Source: Siccirubricoccus soli
GTDB taxonomy: Bacteria > Pseudomonadota > Alphaproteobacteria > Acetobacterales > Acetobacteraceae
Length of the DNA stretch: 64,000 bases
Reading direction: 5' to 3'
NCBI RefSeq assembly: GCF_024178315.1
Contig: NZ_JAMZIK010000030.1
Coordinates: 62,001 to 126,000, forward strand
Part shown: in pieces, positions 38,692 through 47,613 of the stretch
How positions within the stretch are numbered: position 1 is the stretch's first letter
Layout: every line of letters starts with the position of its first letter
Translations under genes and position numbers: made by a program
The notes under the pieces: generated by a model
Databases searched by the model: none
What the model saw: only the letters and a program-made list of their open reading frames with translations
Told to the model about the DNA's origin: nothing

Positions 38692-39879
38692 ATGGCCCAG
38701 CCCCGCCACGCCCAACCAAGTGCTTTGCGCCGATTCCTTGAAGGCCAATCCTCCGCGGGACTGGTGTTGATGGCCGCTGCCGCTTTGGCGCTGCTGATTG
38801 CCAACTCGCCGCTTGGGCCAAACTACGAGGCGCTGCTACACGCCTACGTCGGCCCGCTTTCCATCGGGCACTGGATCAACGACGGCCTTATGGCCGTGTT
38901 CTTCCTGCTCGTCGGCCTGGAGATCAAGCGGGAGATGCTGGTGGGTCAGCTCTCCAGTTGGCCGCGCCGCGCCCTGCCGGAGATCGCTGCCGCCGGAGGC
39001 ATGGTGGTGCCTGCGCTGGTGTACCTGGCCTTCAACTCCGGCCCCACCTCCCATGGTTGGGCCATCCCAGCCGCCACCGACATCGCCTTCGCACTGGGCG
39101 TTATCTCCCTCCTCGGCAAGCGGGTCCCGGCCTCGCTGCGGGTCTTCCTGGCGGCACTGGCCATTATCGACGACCTCGGCGCCGTGGTCATCATTGCTCT
39201 ATTCTATTCGGCGAGACTGTCGCTGCTGGACTTGGCGGGGGCCGCCACCGTGGTCGCGGTCCTGGTCGGGATGAACCGGTTCGGTGTGCGCCGCCTGTTG
39301 CCCTACCTTCTCCTCGGGCTTGTGCTTTGGGTGTTCGTACTTCGCTCCGGCATCCATGCCACGCTCGCGGGCGTCGTCCTCGCGTTCACCATTCCCCTGC
39401 AAAGCGTCCCAGGACACGCGGATGAGAAACGCACCAGTCCGCTGCACCGCCTGGAGCATGCCCTGCACCTGCCCGTCGGCTTCCTCGTCGTGCCTGTCTT
39501 CGGGTTGGCCAACGCAGGTGTACCCTTCCTGGGCCTGTCCGCCGAAGCCTTGACGGCGCCTGTCACGCTCGGCGTGGGCCTGGGTCTGCTGGTCGGCAAG
39601 GTGGTGGGCGTGTTGGGGTTCAGCCTGCTGGCCATCCGCCTTGGGCTCGCGGACATGCCAGCCTATGCTGGGCGACTGCAGATGGCGGGGATAGCAATGC
39701 TCTGCGGCATTGGCTTCACCATGAGCCTGTTCATCACCCTCCTCGCCTTCCCCGGCGACCCGCTCCTCCAGGCGGAGGCTAAGATCGGTATTCTTGCGGG
39801 CTCCTTCTTGTCCGGCCTGCTGGGCTACGCCCTGCTGCGCGGCGCACCGCAGGGCTGGCCGGGAACCCCTTCTCGGTAG
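38692..39879 (+). CDS. nhaA: Na+/H+ antiporter NhaA
   Basis: A 395-residue antiporter with about 12 membrane segments. The key aspartates are present: Asp130 in [11 protein letters not shown] and the pair Asp160-Asp161 in [14 protein letters not shown], equal to E. coli Asp133 and Asp163-Asp164. [18 protein letters not shown] and [16 protein letters not shown] are also family signatures. It exchanges protons for sodium at the inner membrane and helps salt and alkaline pH tolerance. GGAGG lies upstream of the ATG at 38692. It sits inside the mobile element, so it is acquired cargo. Confidence 0.95.
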   Translation: MAQPRHAQPSALRRFLEGQSSAGLVLMAAAALALLIANSPLGPNYEALLHAYVGPLSIGHWINDGLMAVFFLLVGLEIKREMLVGQLSSWPRRALPEIAAAGGMVVPALVYLAFNSGPTSHGWAIPAATDIAFALGVISLLGKRVPASLRVFLAALAIIDDLGAVVIIALFYSARLSLLDLAGAATVVAVLVGMNRFGVRRLLPYLLLGLVLWVFVLRSGIHATLAGVVLAFTIPLQSVPGHADEKRTSPLHRLEHALHLPVGFLVVPVFGLANAGVPFLGLSAEALTAPVTLGVGLGLLVGKVVGVLGFSLLAIRLGLADMPAYAGRLQMAGIAMLCGIGFTMSLFITLLAFPGDPLLQAEAKIGILAGSFLSGLLGYALLRGAPQGWPGTPSR

Positions 39880-40396
39880 GTCCAAGGAAAAGCGGCATCG
39901 GGCACGGGCTCGCCCTTGGGCGGGTGGAGCGGACGGAGGAGGCGACGGAGGTGCCGATCATCCATCTCACCGTGGATCGGTTGGTGGACAGGTCGGACCT
40001 GTTGGACGGGCTCGGCGAGATCGAGGGCGGGTCCGCCGGCCTGGACCGCGCGCTCGGTCGGGCGGATGAGGTGCGGCGGCCGGACCCGGGGTCCCGAAGG
40101 CCGCGGATTGAGCAGAAGACGCGGGATTTCAAGTAGCCAGCTAGCCCGGGGCGCTGGGCAGCAACGTCTACAACGCCCGGCCGCCACCCTGGTACTGCCT
40201 GGTTGGACCGCCGAGGCAGAGCGGACTAGCACCGGCCGGGCGGCGGCTGGTGGCCAGGCGGGCGGTCGGGATACCAGTCACGGCATTCGCCAGGGCCGGC
40301 GCGCGGTCGTGGACGTGCCGTCGCCCTGGCGCCGGCCAAGCGCATGAACTACCCATGGCACCGGGGCTGCTGAACTGTTTGCTCGACGTGCCCGGC
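39880..40396. other. Gap with a dispersed repeat
   Basis: No gene that I can recognise. The segment 40045-40136 (ending gcagaagacgcgggatttcaag) is similar over about 95 bases to 42352-42448, with roughly four of five bases matching by eye. The two copies flank the IS remnant and the phage-like pair between them. Confidence 0.45.
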
Positions 40397-40590
40397 TGGG
40401 TGGTCGGTGGCCGCGGTCTGGCCTCCGATGCCTTTCGCGAGCAGATCTGGAACATTGGCGCCCGTCAGGCAATCCCGCCCAAGCGCACCGACGCACCCGT
40501 CGCCTGCCCGCCATCGATCTATGCCAACCGCCATCTGGTCGAGAATCCCTCGGCGCGTCTCAAGGAATGGCGGGCAATCGTCACCCTCGA
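40397..40590 (+). pseudogene. IS5-family transposase remnant, C-terminal part
   Basis: One frame reads VVGGRGLASDAFREQIWNIGARQAIPPKRTD and then IYANRHLVENPSARLKEWRAIVT. This matches the end of IS5-type DDE transposases, in which the second catalytic Asp stands in an ADRGYD motif and the Glu in HLVERMFGRLKDWR. Here the Asp is replaced (GGRGLA) and only about 65 residues remain, so it is dead. Confidence 0.6.
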
Positions 40591-40754
40591 TTGGCCTCAG
40601 GCGCTAATGGGACCCAACTCCCTGGCTCCCGTTCGCGCAGAATCTGATCCAGCTCAAACAGATTGTTCCTACAATAATTCCAAGTTATACTTGGATTTAA
40701 TACCCGATACGTCAAGTGGGATTGACCTACCGCCGGAGTGATGTGGAGGCTGAA

Positions 40755-41084
40755 GTGGCGAAATCGTCGGCGATCGCTCCCGACACCTTCCGGGCCAAGG
40801 GTGAAGGCGACTTGTCCGGCACGCAGTCCGGCGCCTGGGTCTCGGTGTCGGGTGATTTCGTGATCCGCCTGCGCACCGGCGCCGGTGGCGCCTGGAGCGG
40901 CACGGTGACCCTGGAGCGCACCGAGGACGGTGGGGCAACCGCCGACCCGGTCTATATCTACGACGAACCCGTGCAGTTCACGACGAACGGCGCCCGGCCC
41001 TGGACCGAGCCCGAGGCGGGGGTGAAGTACCGGCTGACCGCGAACCTGAGCGCCGGCTCGGTCTCCTGGCGGGTCTCGAACTGA
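40755..41084 (+). CDS. Phage-like structural protein, small
   Basis: A 109-residue protein with a GTG start at 40755, preceded by GGAGG; the frame is open from 40716. The sequence (KGEGDLSGTQSGAWVSVSGDFVIRLRTG, GTVTLERTEDGGATADPV, TEPEAGVKYRLTANLSAGSVSWRVSN) is a beta-rich pattern found in small phage virion or tail-associated proteins. The stop overlaps an ATG (TGATG at 41082-41086), as is usual in phage operons, leading towards the GDSL hydrolase gene. Confidence 0.5.
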   Translation: MAKSSAIAPDTFRAKGEGDLSGTQSGAWVSVSGDFVIRLRTGAGGAWSGTVTLERTEDGGATADPVYIYDEPVQFTTNGARPWTEPEAGVKYRLTANLSAGSVSWRVSN

Positions 41085-41319
41085 TGGCGCTGCCTCCGAC
41101 CCCGCCAGTCAAAACCTCGCGTATAGCGAACATCGCCCGCCCGCGCGCCCGCTGATCTGCGCGAATAACTGTACGGCGCTCGCACTCAAGCGACTGGACA
41201 CGTCGCCGGCAAACAACACCGACAACGGACGCCTCAAGCTCACGTTTGGTCGGGCTGGCTACCATTCGATCCGTGTCTTTGCAGCCAATTACTACCAGAA
41301 TGACATCGAGCGCACGGAC

Positions 41320-42309
41320 GTGGACGCCATCGCTCTCCAGATGGCGATTGAGTTCAACAACTCGCCGCGCAACCGCAACATGCTCTGGGGCGGGCAGCGC
41401 ATCCTGAACCTGGCAGCCGGGGATACTGCGTTCAGCGACCCGGCCTTTGAGTTTGCCGGTGGCGATACGGCGTGGCTGCGCTGGTATCTCAATGTCGCGT
41501 CGCTCACGAGCGGCTGGCCTGTTTGGCGCACCCCCCGTGCCACGGGTGAGGGCTTCACGCAATCCGTGGGCGGTGCGAACCAGGCATACGGCCTGGGAAC
41601 GTTGAGCGCGGCTGGCGGCAGTAATGGTGCAGGCTGGGCGCCGCAGGGGGTCATCGGTATCCCGCACGCCGACAGTCCAGAGTGGACGCGCCGCGCGGTG
41701 ATCTGCGACGGCGACAGCATCATAGCGGGCACGGGCGACACGGCCGACACGGCGACCGGCAACATCGCCTACTCGAAGGGGCTGGTGGATCGCGATGGCT
41801 ACCTGATCCCCTATGTCAACCAGGGGCGCGCGCAGGACCAGCTCTCCTTCCAGGTCGACGCGAACCTCACCCCGCGCTGGCGCAAGCAGCTCATGTGGGC
41901 CTATGCGACCCACTACCTCTGCAACTTCGGCACGAACGACATCGCCAATGGCCGAACTCTCTCGCAGATGCAGGCTGATGCTGCTTACGTGTGGGGCCGA
42001 GCCAGGAAATACGGCCTGAAAGTCGCGCAGATCCTGGTGACGCCGCGACAACTGTCGGTCGGCGGTGCGGTGCATTCGGATTGGGCTCCGGGTGGGCTGC
42101 GCGATCAGTGGAATGCCTGGGTCCGCACGCAGGTCGGCGTCCTGATTGACGATGTGATCGACCCCAACCCGTATGTGGAGAGCGCGACCACGCATGGCGC
42201 CTGGGCCAGCGATACTTACACCCCGGACGGCTTACACATGCTGCCTGCCGGTTATGCTGCCGCGAACCAGGCGGTGACGGCGTGGGCACAAACGCGGGTG
42301 GCGGTGTAA
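41320..42309 (+). CDS. SGNH/GDSL hydrolase, phage-associated, probably 5'-frameshifted
   Basis: A 329-residue reading from GTG 41320 contains the SGNH blocks: the Ser in AVICDGDSIIAG, Asn in NFGTNDIANG, and Asp/His in TPDGLHMLPAGY. The N-terminal part is a beta-rich attachment domain. The same frame is open upstream to 41050 and codes for a sensible continuation (TALALKRLDTSPANN), but no ATG is found there. The coupled ATG at 41084 lies in another frame that stops at 41155. A frameshift around 41130-41150 is likely, and the native protein would be about 400 residues. Such enzymes on phage tails remove acyl groups from surface glycans. Confidence 0.7.
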   Translation: MDAIALQMAIEFNNSPRNRNMLWGGQRILNLAAGDTAFSDPAFEFAGGDTAWLRWYLNVASLTSGWPVWRTPRATGEGFTQSVGGANQAYGLGTLSAAGGSNGAGWAPQGVIGIPHADSPEWTRRAVICDGDSIIAGTGDTADTATGNIAYSKGLVDRDGYLIPYVNQGRAQDQLSFQVDANLTPRWRKQLMWAYATHYLCNFGTNDIANGRTLSQMQADAAYVWGRARKYGLKVAQILVTPRQLSVGGAVHSDWAPGGLRDQWNAWVRTQVGVLIDDVIDPNPYVESATTHGAWASDTYTPDGLHMLPAGYAAANQAVTAWAQTRVAV

Positions 42310-42810
42310 TGCCCTCGGACATCGACGACGCGGCCCGGATGGCGCGTTCGCCGGTCCGAACCGTGCACTTGGTCGGCCGATGAGCCGCAGCGACCGGATC
42401 CAGGATCCCGGCGGCCGCGGATCGCGCAGAAGACGCGGGTTTCAGGTGAGAGAGAAGGCCGGGGTTCATTCGGGCGCACCCGTTGGATGATGAAGATTTT
42501 CTAATAATATAGATCAGAATAGACCAAAATCGTATAGCGAGCATCCGACAATACCCTACAATACTCAACTATTTTATGCCCTACATCTGATAATACGCCT
42601 TCATCCGTATAATCACATTAATTTGGGCAGCGAGTCTTGTGATTGCGTATTTCGAGCCAATTCGCGAGTCATCCTGCGCACGTTGCTTGCTAGGAGGGCT
42701 GACATGCCAGGGCCAGGGCACGATTGCCGTCGCCTTACATATGTCTGTGGACCGGTTGCCACGCAGCAGGAGCTACGCAGCACGTATCGCGCGCCACGGA
42801 GGGCGGGGCC
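42310..42810. other. Dispersed repeat copy and AT-rich leader
   Basis: Bases 42352-42448 are the second copy of the repeat at 40045-40136. Bases 42485-42630 form a strongly AT-rich island (taatatagatcag, acaataccctacaatac, ataatcacattaat) in an otherwise GC-rich area. It probably contains the promoter for the recombinase-like genes that follow. Confidence 0.45.
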
Positions 42811-43410
42811 GTGACCGCCTATGGATACGTTCGTTCGGACTGGCCGGAGGGGTACCAGCCCGAGACCGAGCAGCGCGCCGAAATTTGCCTCGCCGCTGCA
42901 CAGGCAGGCGTGGCGCTGACGGAGATCTTCGAGGACAACGCCTGGTGCCGAGCGCGGTTAATGCGTTCTCGACCCGGCGGGAAGGCGCTATTCGCCAAGA
43001 TCGCCGCAGGCGACACCCTTTTCGTCGCTAGCCTCCTTCAGCTCTCCCGCCGTCCGCTTGACGTGCTGAACCTGCTGCTAATGCTGAAGCGAAAAGCCAT
43101 TGCGCTTGTCGTGACCAATATCGGCCCGCAGCCGATAACCGGCCAGGACGAAATGCCGGTGGTGACCACCTTGCTCACTGCAGCAGCCACTCTCAGTCCA
43201 CATCGAGGTGGGGAGCGCGGCCTTGGCGTAGAGCACCATCCGCAGTCCTCATCGATTGCCCGACTGCAGGAAATCGCCATCGATATCGAGAGGCACCTTG
43301 GTTTCTGGCCCGGCAACGCGCAGCCGTGGATGGTGCACTACGCGGAATCCCACACTGTGATCGCTAACGACGCAGGGGGCAGCGGCGCGGAGCTGAATGA
43401 TCCTGCTTAA
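42811..43410 (+). CDS. Degenerate serine-recombinase-like protein 1
   Basis: A 199-residue protein. The GTG start at 42811 has GGAGG eight bases upstream. Residues 1-110 follow the resolvase catalytic fold (TAYGYVRSD, EQRAEICLAAAQAGVALTEIFEDN, RPGGKALFAKIAAGDTLFVASLLQLSRRPLDVLNLL). The active-site signature YxRVST is broken (YVRSDW), and DRLxR reads LQLSR, so the nucleophile and key Asp/Arg seem lost. It has no typical Hin-type HTH at the C-terminus. A paralogue follows at 43661. It may be a regulator or recombination accessory protein rather than an enzyme. Confidence 0.65.
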   Translation: MTAYGYVRSDWPEGYQPETEQRAEICLAAAQAGVALTEIFEDNAWCRARLMRSRPGGKALFAKIAAGDTLFVASLLQLSRRPLDVLNLLLMLKRKAIALVVTNIGPQPITGQDEMPVVTTLLTAAATLSPHRGGERGLGVEHHPQSSSIARLQEIAIDIERHLGFWPGNAQPWMVHYAESHTVIANDAGGSGAELNDPA

Positions 43411-43660
43411 GCGCTGCAATTTCGGTGGCTGGAAGGTACAGGGGTGGTGCTCCCCGCGGCTCGTCGACAGCTCTTTCCAAGCGATTTCGCTGAAGCTGCT
43501 CGCCACAGAGCCATGGGGCCTGGCGCGACCGACAACGCGAGCCAGCAGGCAGTTGGCCAAGCCGAACCGCCGCTCCTCGCCACCCCAATCACCACGCCGC
43601 CGAGGCGCCTGGAGGGAACGCCCGCGATGGGCTGGAGCACCTTGCCTGGGAGCTGATGCT

Positions 43661-44485
43661 ATGAGCGTCTACGGATACGTCCGCGCAGGTAAATCCTGGG
43701 AGGCCTCAACGGCTGCCGAGCAGCGGGCAGAGATCGCCAGCGCGGCAAGGAGGGCGCTGATGGAGATCACCGAGATCTTCGAAGACTATAACGTCCATAG
43801 AGACCTCCCCTTGGAGGCTCGGCCAGGCGGTGCTGCAGCGCTGTCGACGCTGACTGCCGGCGATACGCTGTTCGTCGCTAATCTGAACCGCGCGTTCAAG
43901 GATCCCTCGGACGCGTTGGCCGTGATCGGTATGCTGAAGGAGAAGTGTGTCAACCTTATCGTGTTGGGACTAGGGACAGCCCCGGTCACTAGCCCGGCAG
44001 AAAGCCACCTCGTCAGCACGTTGCTCAGCGCCGTCGCAGCGTTCCATTCTCCGCTGCCGGGCCGTCAGTTCCGCTATCACACGTCGACCCTGACTCGCCT
44101 CCGCGAAATAGCCGCGGAAATGGAAGCCCTCCTAGGCTTTCACGCGAACTTGCCGGGCTCGAACGACTCCCCCGCGGCCTTGAAGCTCAAGGTCGGGGAG
44201 TTACCGCCGGCGCCGTTCCCGCCGGACATGCTTCTCACACAGGATGAAGCAGCCGCACGGCTCAGGATATCGAAGAAGACGCTGTACCGGCTCAGGGCCG
44301 CAGGGAAGGTGCGCTTTCTGCCTGGCCGGCCGGTCAAACTGATTGCCCGCGACGTCGAAGCCCTGATTGCGGACAACACCGTCAAGAACCCCGTACCTCA
44401 GCCCCCGCGCCAACTCAGCCCAACCGCGCAGGTGAGATTGATGCGGCTCCGTGACCGCATCCGCCGCACGGCGAAGAAGGGCTAA
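43661..44485 (+). CDS. Degenerate serine-recombinase-like protein 2 with excisionase-type HTH
   Basis: A 274-residue paralogue of the previous gene. The resolvase-like part has MSVYGYVRAGKSW, ITEIFEDYN, RPGGAAALSTLTAGDTLFVANLNRAFKD and DALAVIGMLKEKCVNLIVL. The catalytic Ser site reads VRAGK, and the DRLxR motif reads NRAFK, so it should be inactive in strand exchange. Residues of about 190-240 are a MerR/excisionase-type winged HTH (LTQDEAAARLRISKKTLYRLRAAGKVRFLPGRPVKLIARDVEALIADN). The fusion suggests a DNA-binding regulator that uses the resolvase fold to oligomerise. This is inference. Confidence 0.7.
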   Translation: MSVYGYVRAGKSWEASTAAEQRAEIASAARRALMEITEIFEDYNVHRDLPLEARPGGAAALSTLTAGDTLFVANLNRAFKDPSDALAVIGMLKEKCVNLIVLGLGTAPVTSPAESHLVSTLLSAVAAFHSPLPGRQFRYHTSTLTRLREIAAEMEALLGFHANLPGSNDSPAALKLKVGELPPAPFPPDMLLTQDEAAARLRISKKTLYRLRAAGKVRFLPGRPVKLIARDVEALIADNTVKNPVPQPPRQLSPTAQVRLMRLRDRIRRTAKKG

Positions 44486-45029
44486 CCGCCTGAACCGGCG
44501 CCTCTCCGCACGGTCCTGCATACAGACACCGTACGGGAGTTTGCCCACGAGGCGGCTGATAAGGTTGGAAAGGAGGAGAAGCGGCGTCGGCGGTTGCACC
44601 GGGTTGGTGGAAGCCCTGAACTATCTTGAGATTCCGGGAGGTGTCAGTGGAGATAGTGAAAGCGCGTATTTGGCCCCTACACCCGGGGGTATCCTTGTCT
44701 GTGTCCGGCACGGACGCGTGGCAGCTATGCTTCGCGGTACACAAGCGGGTTCGGTTAAAGCGACGTTTCTTATTGATTTATATTGCGACGTATTCCACGA
44801 TTGTGACCGGAGCCTGATAAACTCCGCTGCTACAGTCGAACCGCCCGATATGGCATCTATCTACTGCGCGCCATCCTCCGGGGGGCATGCGTGTATGTCC
44901 GAAGGTGCCGCTTCGCCGCGGCTGCCCAAAGACGCATGCGCCCGTCTGTAGCCGGGTTATCAGCCCCCGGAGCTGCGCGCCCTGATAAGCGAACTGCCCC
45001 GGCAACCTGTGGCTACAGGATGTTGCACG
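44486..45029. other. Gap without a convincing gene
   Basis: About 544 bases. One plus-strand frame is open for most of it but has poor start context and an unlikely composition. A short AT-rich patch at 44755-44800 is the best promoter candidate for the downstream genes. Confidence 0.4.
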
Positions 45030-45632
45030 ATGGGTGCCGTCATCGAATCTCGCTTTTTTCGCTTGGCCCAAGCGTACCTCCACGCCCCTGCGATGGAGGA
45101 CCGGCAGGTTGCACTCGGCGCCATGTTGGACCTGGCGATGGGCCCGGACAGCGCCGAGGCCACTGCAGCCCGCATGTTCTCCGCCGACACCATGGGCGTA
45201 TCGCTGACCTGGGAGTATGGGAGCTACACGGCGACGCTGTCCCGCCCGATCCCCGTGTACCGGGAGGGAGAAGTTGTCGTGCTCCGGCCGGGGCAGCAGG
45301 CTGGCGCCCCAGCCGACATCGTGGCCACGGGTGGCCAGCGCCGCCCCTCGCCCATGCCGAGTGATGCGCCTCGCCAGGGAGAAGAGGCACGGCTTGCGCT
45401 CGCTGTGCGGAAGCTGGACGGAAAGGCGCCGCCCGAGAGCCGGGCCGAGGCTTTCGAGGCCATGATGTGGCTGGCGACCACTGCGGCCAGTCAAAAGATG
45501 CGCGAGGCAGCCTGTGCCGAGCTGGCGAAGCACGGGGTACGCCTCCTGCCCGCGGGCAGTCAGGCCGAATCCGGCGCTGCCCAGCCCATACGGAAAACCC
45601 GGTCACCGCGCCGCGGCAAGACCCGCGGTTAA
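45030..45632 (+). CDS. Hypothetical protein upstream of the serine recombinase
   Basis: A 200-residue protein with a helical N-terminus (ESRFFRLAQAYLHAPAMEDRQVALGAML), a short beta region (GVSLTWEYGSYTATLSRPIPVYREGEVVVL) and a helical C-terminal half ending in a very basic tail (IRKTRSPRRGKTRG) that could bind nucleic acid. AGGA stands upstream of the ATG at 45030. It reads in the same direction as the intact recombinase 105 bases later. No family is recognised. Confidence 0.55.
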   Translation: MGAVIESRFFRLAQAYLHAPAMEDRQVALGAMLDLAMGPDSAEATAARMFSADTMGVSLTWEYGSYTATLSRPIPVYREGEVVVLRPGQQAGAPADIVATGGQRRPSPMPSDAPRQGEEARLALAVRKLDGKAPPESRAEAFEAMMWLATTAASQKMREAACAELAKHGVRLLPAGSQAESGAAQPIRKTRSPRRGKTRG

Positions 45633-45737
45633 CCGCGGCCGCGCCGCCGGCGTTTTGCCCATACGGGAACCAAATGTTTTCCGTATGGCGCGGGCCGCTG
45701 GCGCGGCCTCCCTCCTTCCCCCGCCGAGGAAACCTCC

Positions 45738-46355
45738 ATGCCACGCGGTCAGCTCAAACGCGCAGCCCTATACCTCCGGGTATCGACCGACGGCCAGACG
45801 GTTGAGAATCAGCGGATGGTCCTGCTGGAGGTGGCAGAGCGGCGAGGCTGGCCTGTCGTCGCCATCTATGAGGACGCCGGCATCAGCGGCGCCGGCGGCC
45901 GCGACAAGCGGCCTGGCTTCGACCGCATGCTGAAGGATGCTGCCCGCCGGCGCTTTGACGTGCTGATGGTGGCAGCGGTCGATCGGTTGGGCCGCTCCAC
46001 CGCTACGGTGTCCGTCGCGCTAGCCGAGCTGGCGGCAGCCGGGGTGGAGCCCTACAGCCACCGCGAGGGCATGGACGGAACCACGGCCTACGGCCGCGCC
46101 ATGCTGAACATGGCCAGCGTCTTCGCCGAGCTCGAACGGGACCTGATCCGGGATCGGGTGAAAGCCGGCCTGGCACGGGCAAAGGCGCAGGGAAGGCGCT
46201 TGGGCCGCCCCACGATCAGTGGCGCGACCGAGGCGGAGATCCGCGCCCAGCTCGCCGCTGGCACCGGGGTGCTGAAGGTGGCGCGAACCCTTGGAGTCGG
46301 TGTCAGCACGGTGCAGCGGGTGAAGGGCACCGCCGCAGCGGCGGCCACGCTGTAA
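45738..46355 (+). CDS. Serine recombinase (resolvase/invertase), apparently active
   Basis: A 205-residue small serine recombinase with a complete active site: nucleophile Ser16 in YLRVSTDGQT, the AVDRLGRS motif with Asp and two Arg, and the long helix FAELERDLIRDRVKAGLARAKAQGRRLGRP followed by a C-terminal Hin-type HTH (ATEAEIRAQLAAGTGVLKVARTLGVGVSTVQRVK). It would resolve or invert DNA between two short sites. The sites and the DNA segment it acts on are not evident. It is the only one of the three resolvase-fold genes here with an intact catalytic set. Confidence 0.92.
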   Translation: MPRGQLKRAALYLRVSTDGQTVENQRMVLLEVAERRGWPVVAIYEDAGISGAGGRDKRPGFDRMLKDAARRRFDVLMVAAVDRLGRSTATVSVALAELAAAGVEPYSHREGMDGTTAYGRAMLNMASVFAELERDLIRDRVKAGLARAKAQGRRLGRPTISGATEAEIRAQLAAGTGVLKVARTLGVGVSTVQRVKGTAAAAATL

Positions 46356-46388
46356 GGCGGGCGCCGATAGGCGCGGAGTGCTGACGGC

Positions 46389-46727
46389 CTACGACACCCG
46401 GGTTCCGCCACCGAGTGTGGAGGCCCGGCGCGCAACGGCCTCTGGTCGTGTTGCGCCTTCCGCCGGGGCCGACGCCATCCCCCCGACACCGGGCAAGGTG
46501 ATGTAAGCACGGGCGCGGCTGAGCCCAATACCCTGACTTGCTGTGTCGCGGCACTGCGAGGCGACGCACGGGATTGCAGCGTCCTGCGGCGCTGCGGTGC
46601 CAGCCACGATACTGGCGAGGCTCAGGGCGGTGTCAGGCGGATGGCCCAGCCGCTCCGCCACGACCACGGCCCAGAGGGTCAGCACGGGGGCTCGGTTCAC
46701 GTGAATCGGAGGAGAAGCTGCGGGCAT
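46389..46727 (-). CDS. Conserved small hypothetical protein, perhaps truncated
   Basis: A 112-residue reading whose N-terminal third (HVNRAPVLTLWAVVVAERLGHPPDTALSLASIVAG) looks like the start of a small conserved bacterial family that I remember as having LTLWAAVVAERLG. After about residue 45 the sequence no longer fits and is of uneven composition, so the gene may be frameshifted or cut. The function of the family is unknown to me. Confidence 0.4.
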   Translation of the reverse strand: MPAASPPIHVNRAPVLTLWAVVVAERLGHPPDTALSLASIVAGTAAPQDAAIPCVASQCRDTASQGIGLSRARAYITLPGVGGMASAPAEGATRPEAVARRASTLGGGTRVS

Positions 46728-46758
46728 AGCGCTTCTACGCACGGGCTGGCGCAGGGCT

Positions 46759-47439
46759 TCACCTGCAGCCTCGCCACCGGCCCATATCGACGTGGAAGTG
46801 GTTTTGGTGCGCCGCGTTATAGTCGGGGCCGAGCACGAGGTTGAACCACCGACAGGCTCCATCGCGCACCGCACGAAGGAAGGCGGCCTCCGGGCCAGGG
46901 CGCGGCCAGTCCCGCGCTACGCTGACCTGACGGCCGCTGGATAGGACGAAGGCAGCAACGTCGATCGCGTTGGCGGAGGCATGCTCGCTGCGCCGGCCCG
47001 CCGCAGCATGGTTGACGTTCCGGCAGTTGTAGGTACCCAGGTGGCGGACCTCCGCCACCTCCGCCCCGAGGTGCAGCCGGGCGGCAGGCTGCAGCGTATT
47101 GCGCTCGAACAGCGTCCAGGCCGCGGCCAAGCGGCACGTCGCCAGCGGGGAACGCGGCACCACCCGGCTGCCGGCAGGTAGCAGCACCGCGTTCTCCACC
47201 TCGCAACCACTGTCGGATAGCCGGTCCGGCGCCCTGACAACGGGAATGTCCGAGGCCGTGAAAGCCGCGAAGCAGGCCGATGGGCTTTGCGACAGCCACC
47301 AGAGCTTCAGGTCGGTAACCGGGTTGGGCGGAGCATCCAGGTTGAGCGGCGCCCGGGGGTCCCACTCCGGTGGGAGGTACCGCAGCGAGAGCAAGGCAAC
47401 CCCGATCAGCATGGCGAGGAGGAGGAGAAGCAGGCGCAC
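46759..47439 (-). CDS. Extensin-like family protein, membrane-anchored
   Basis: A 226-residue protein with a GTG start (47439) and an N-terminal hydrophobic segment (LLLLLLAMLIGVALLSL) that anchors or exports it. The C-terminal domain is of the extensin-like type found widely in alphaproteobacteria, related in fold to D-Ala-D-Ala metallopeptidases: a Cys-containing CRLAAAWTLFERNTLQPAA, GTYNCRNVN, RSEHASANAIDVAAF with His and Asp ligands, and HFHVDMGRWRGCR with the HxH ligand pair. It probably acts on the cell wall in the periplasm. In a phage-like element it might be a lysis protein, but this is inference. Confidence 0.85.
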   Translation of the reverse strand: MRLLLLLLAMLIGVALLSLRYLPPEWDPRAPLNLDAPPNPVTDLKLWWLSQSPSACFAAFTASDIPVVRAPDRLSDSGCEVENAVLLPAGSRVVPRSPLATCRLAAAWTLFERNTLQPAARLHLGAEVAEVRHLGTYNCRNVNHAAAGRRSEHASANAIDVAAFVLSSGRQVSVARDWPRPGPEAAFLRAVRDGACRWFNLVLGPDYNAAHQNHFHVDMGRWRGCR

Positions 47440-47613
47440 GGAAGGTAGATGGGGCCGGGCACCGGGATGGTCACCAGGCCCGTGCCTTAGGCCGGGCGGG
47501 CACGGTACATGGGGGCGAGCGCACTCAGCCGTCCCGAGGCCCCACAAGGCGTGAACCGGGCTCCCCACCCGGAGGACCGGCGTTGCGCGCCGGGAGGGGC
47601 GACGCCTAACCTA

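Noticed and set aside
44451-44951. A 166-codon frame after the second recombinase-like gene
   Set aside because: It begins inside the previous gene, has a poor start context and a composition unlike a folded protein.
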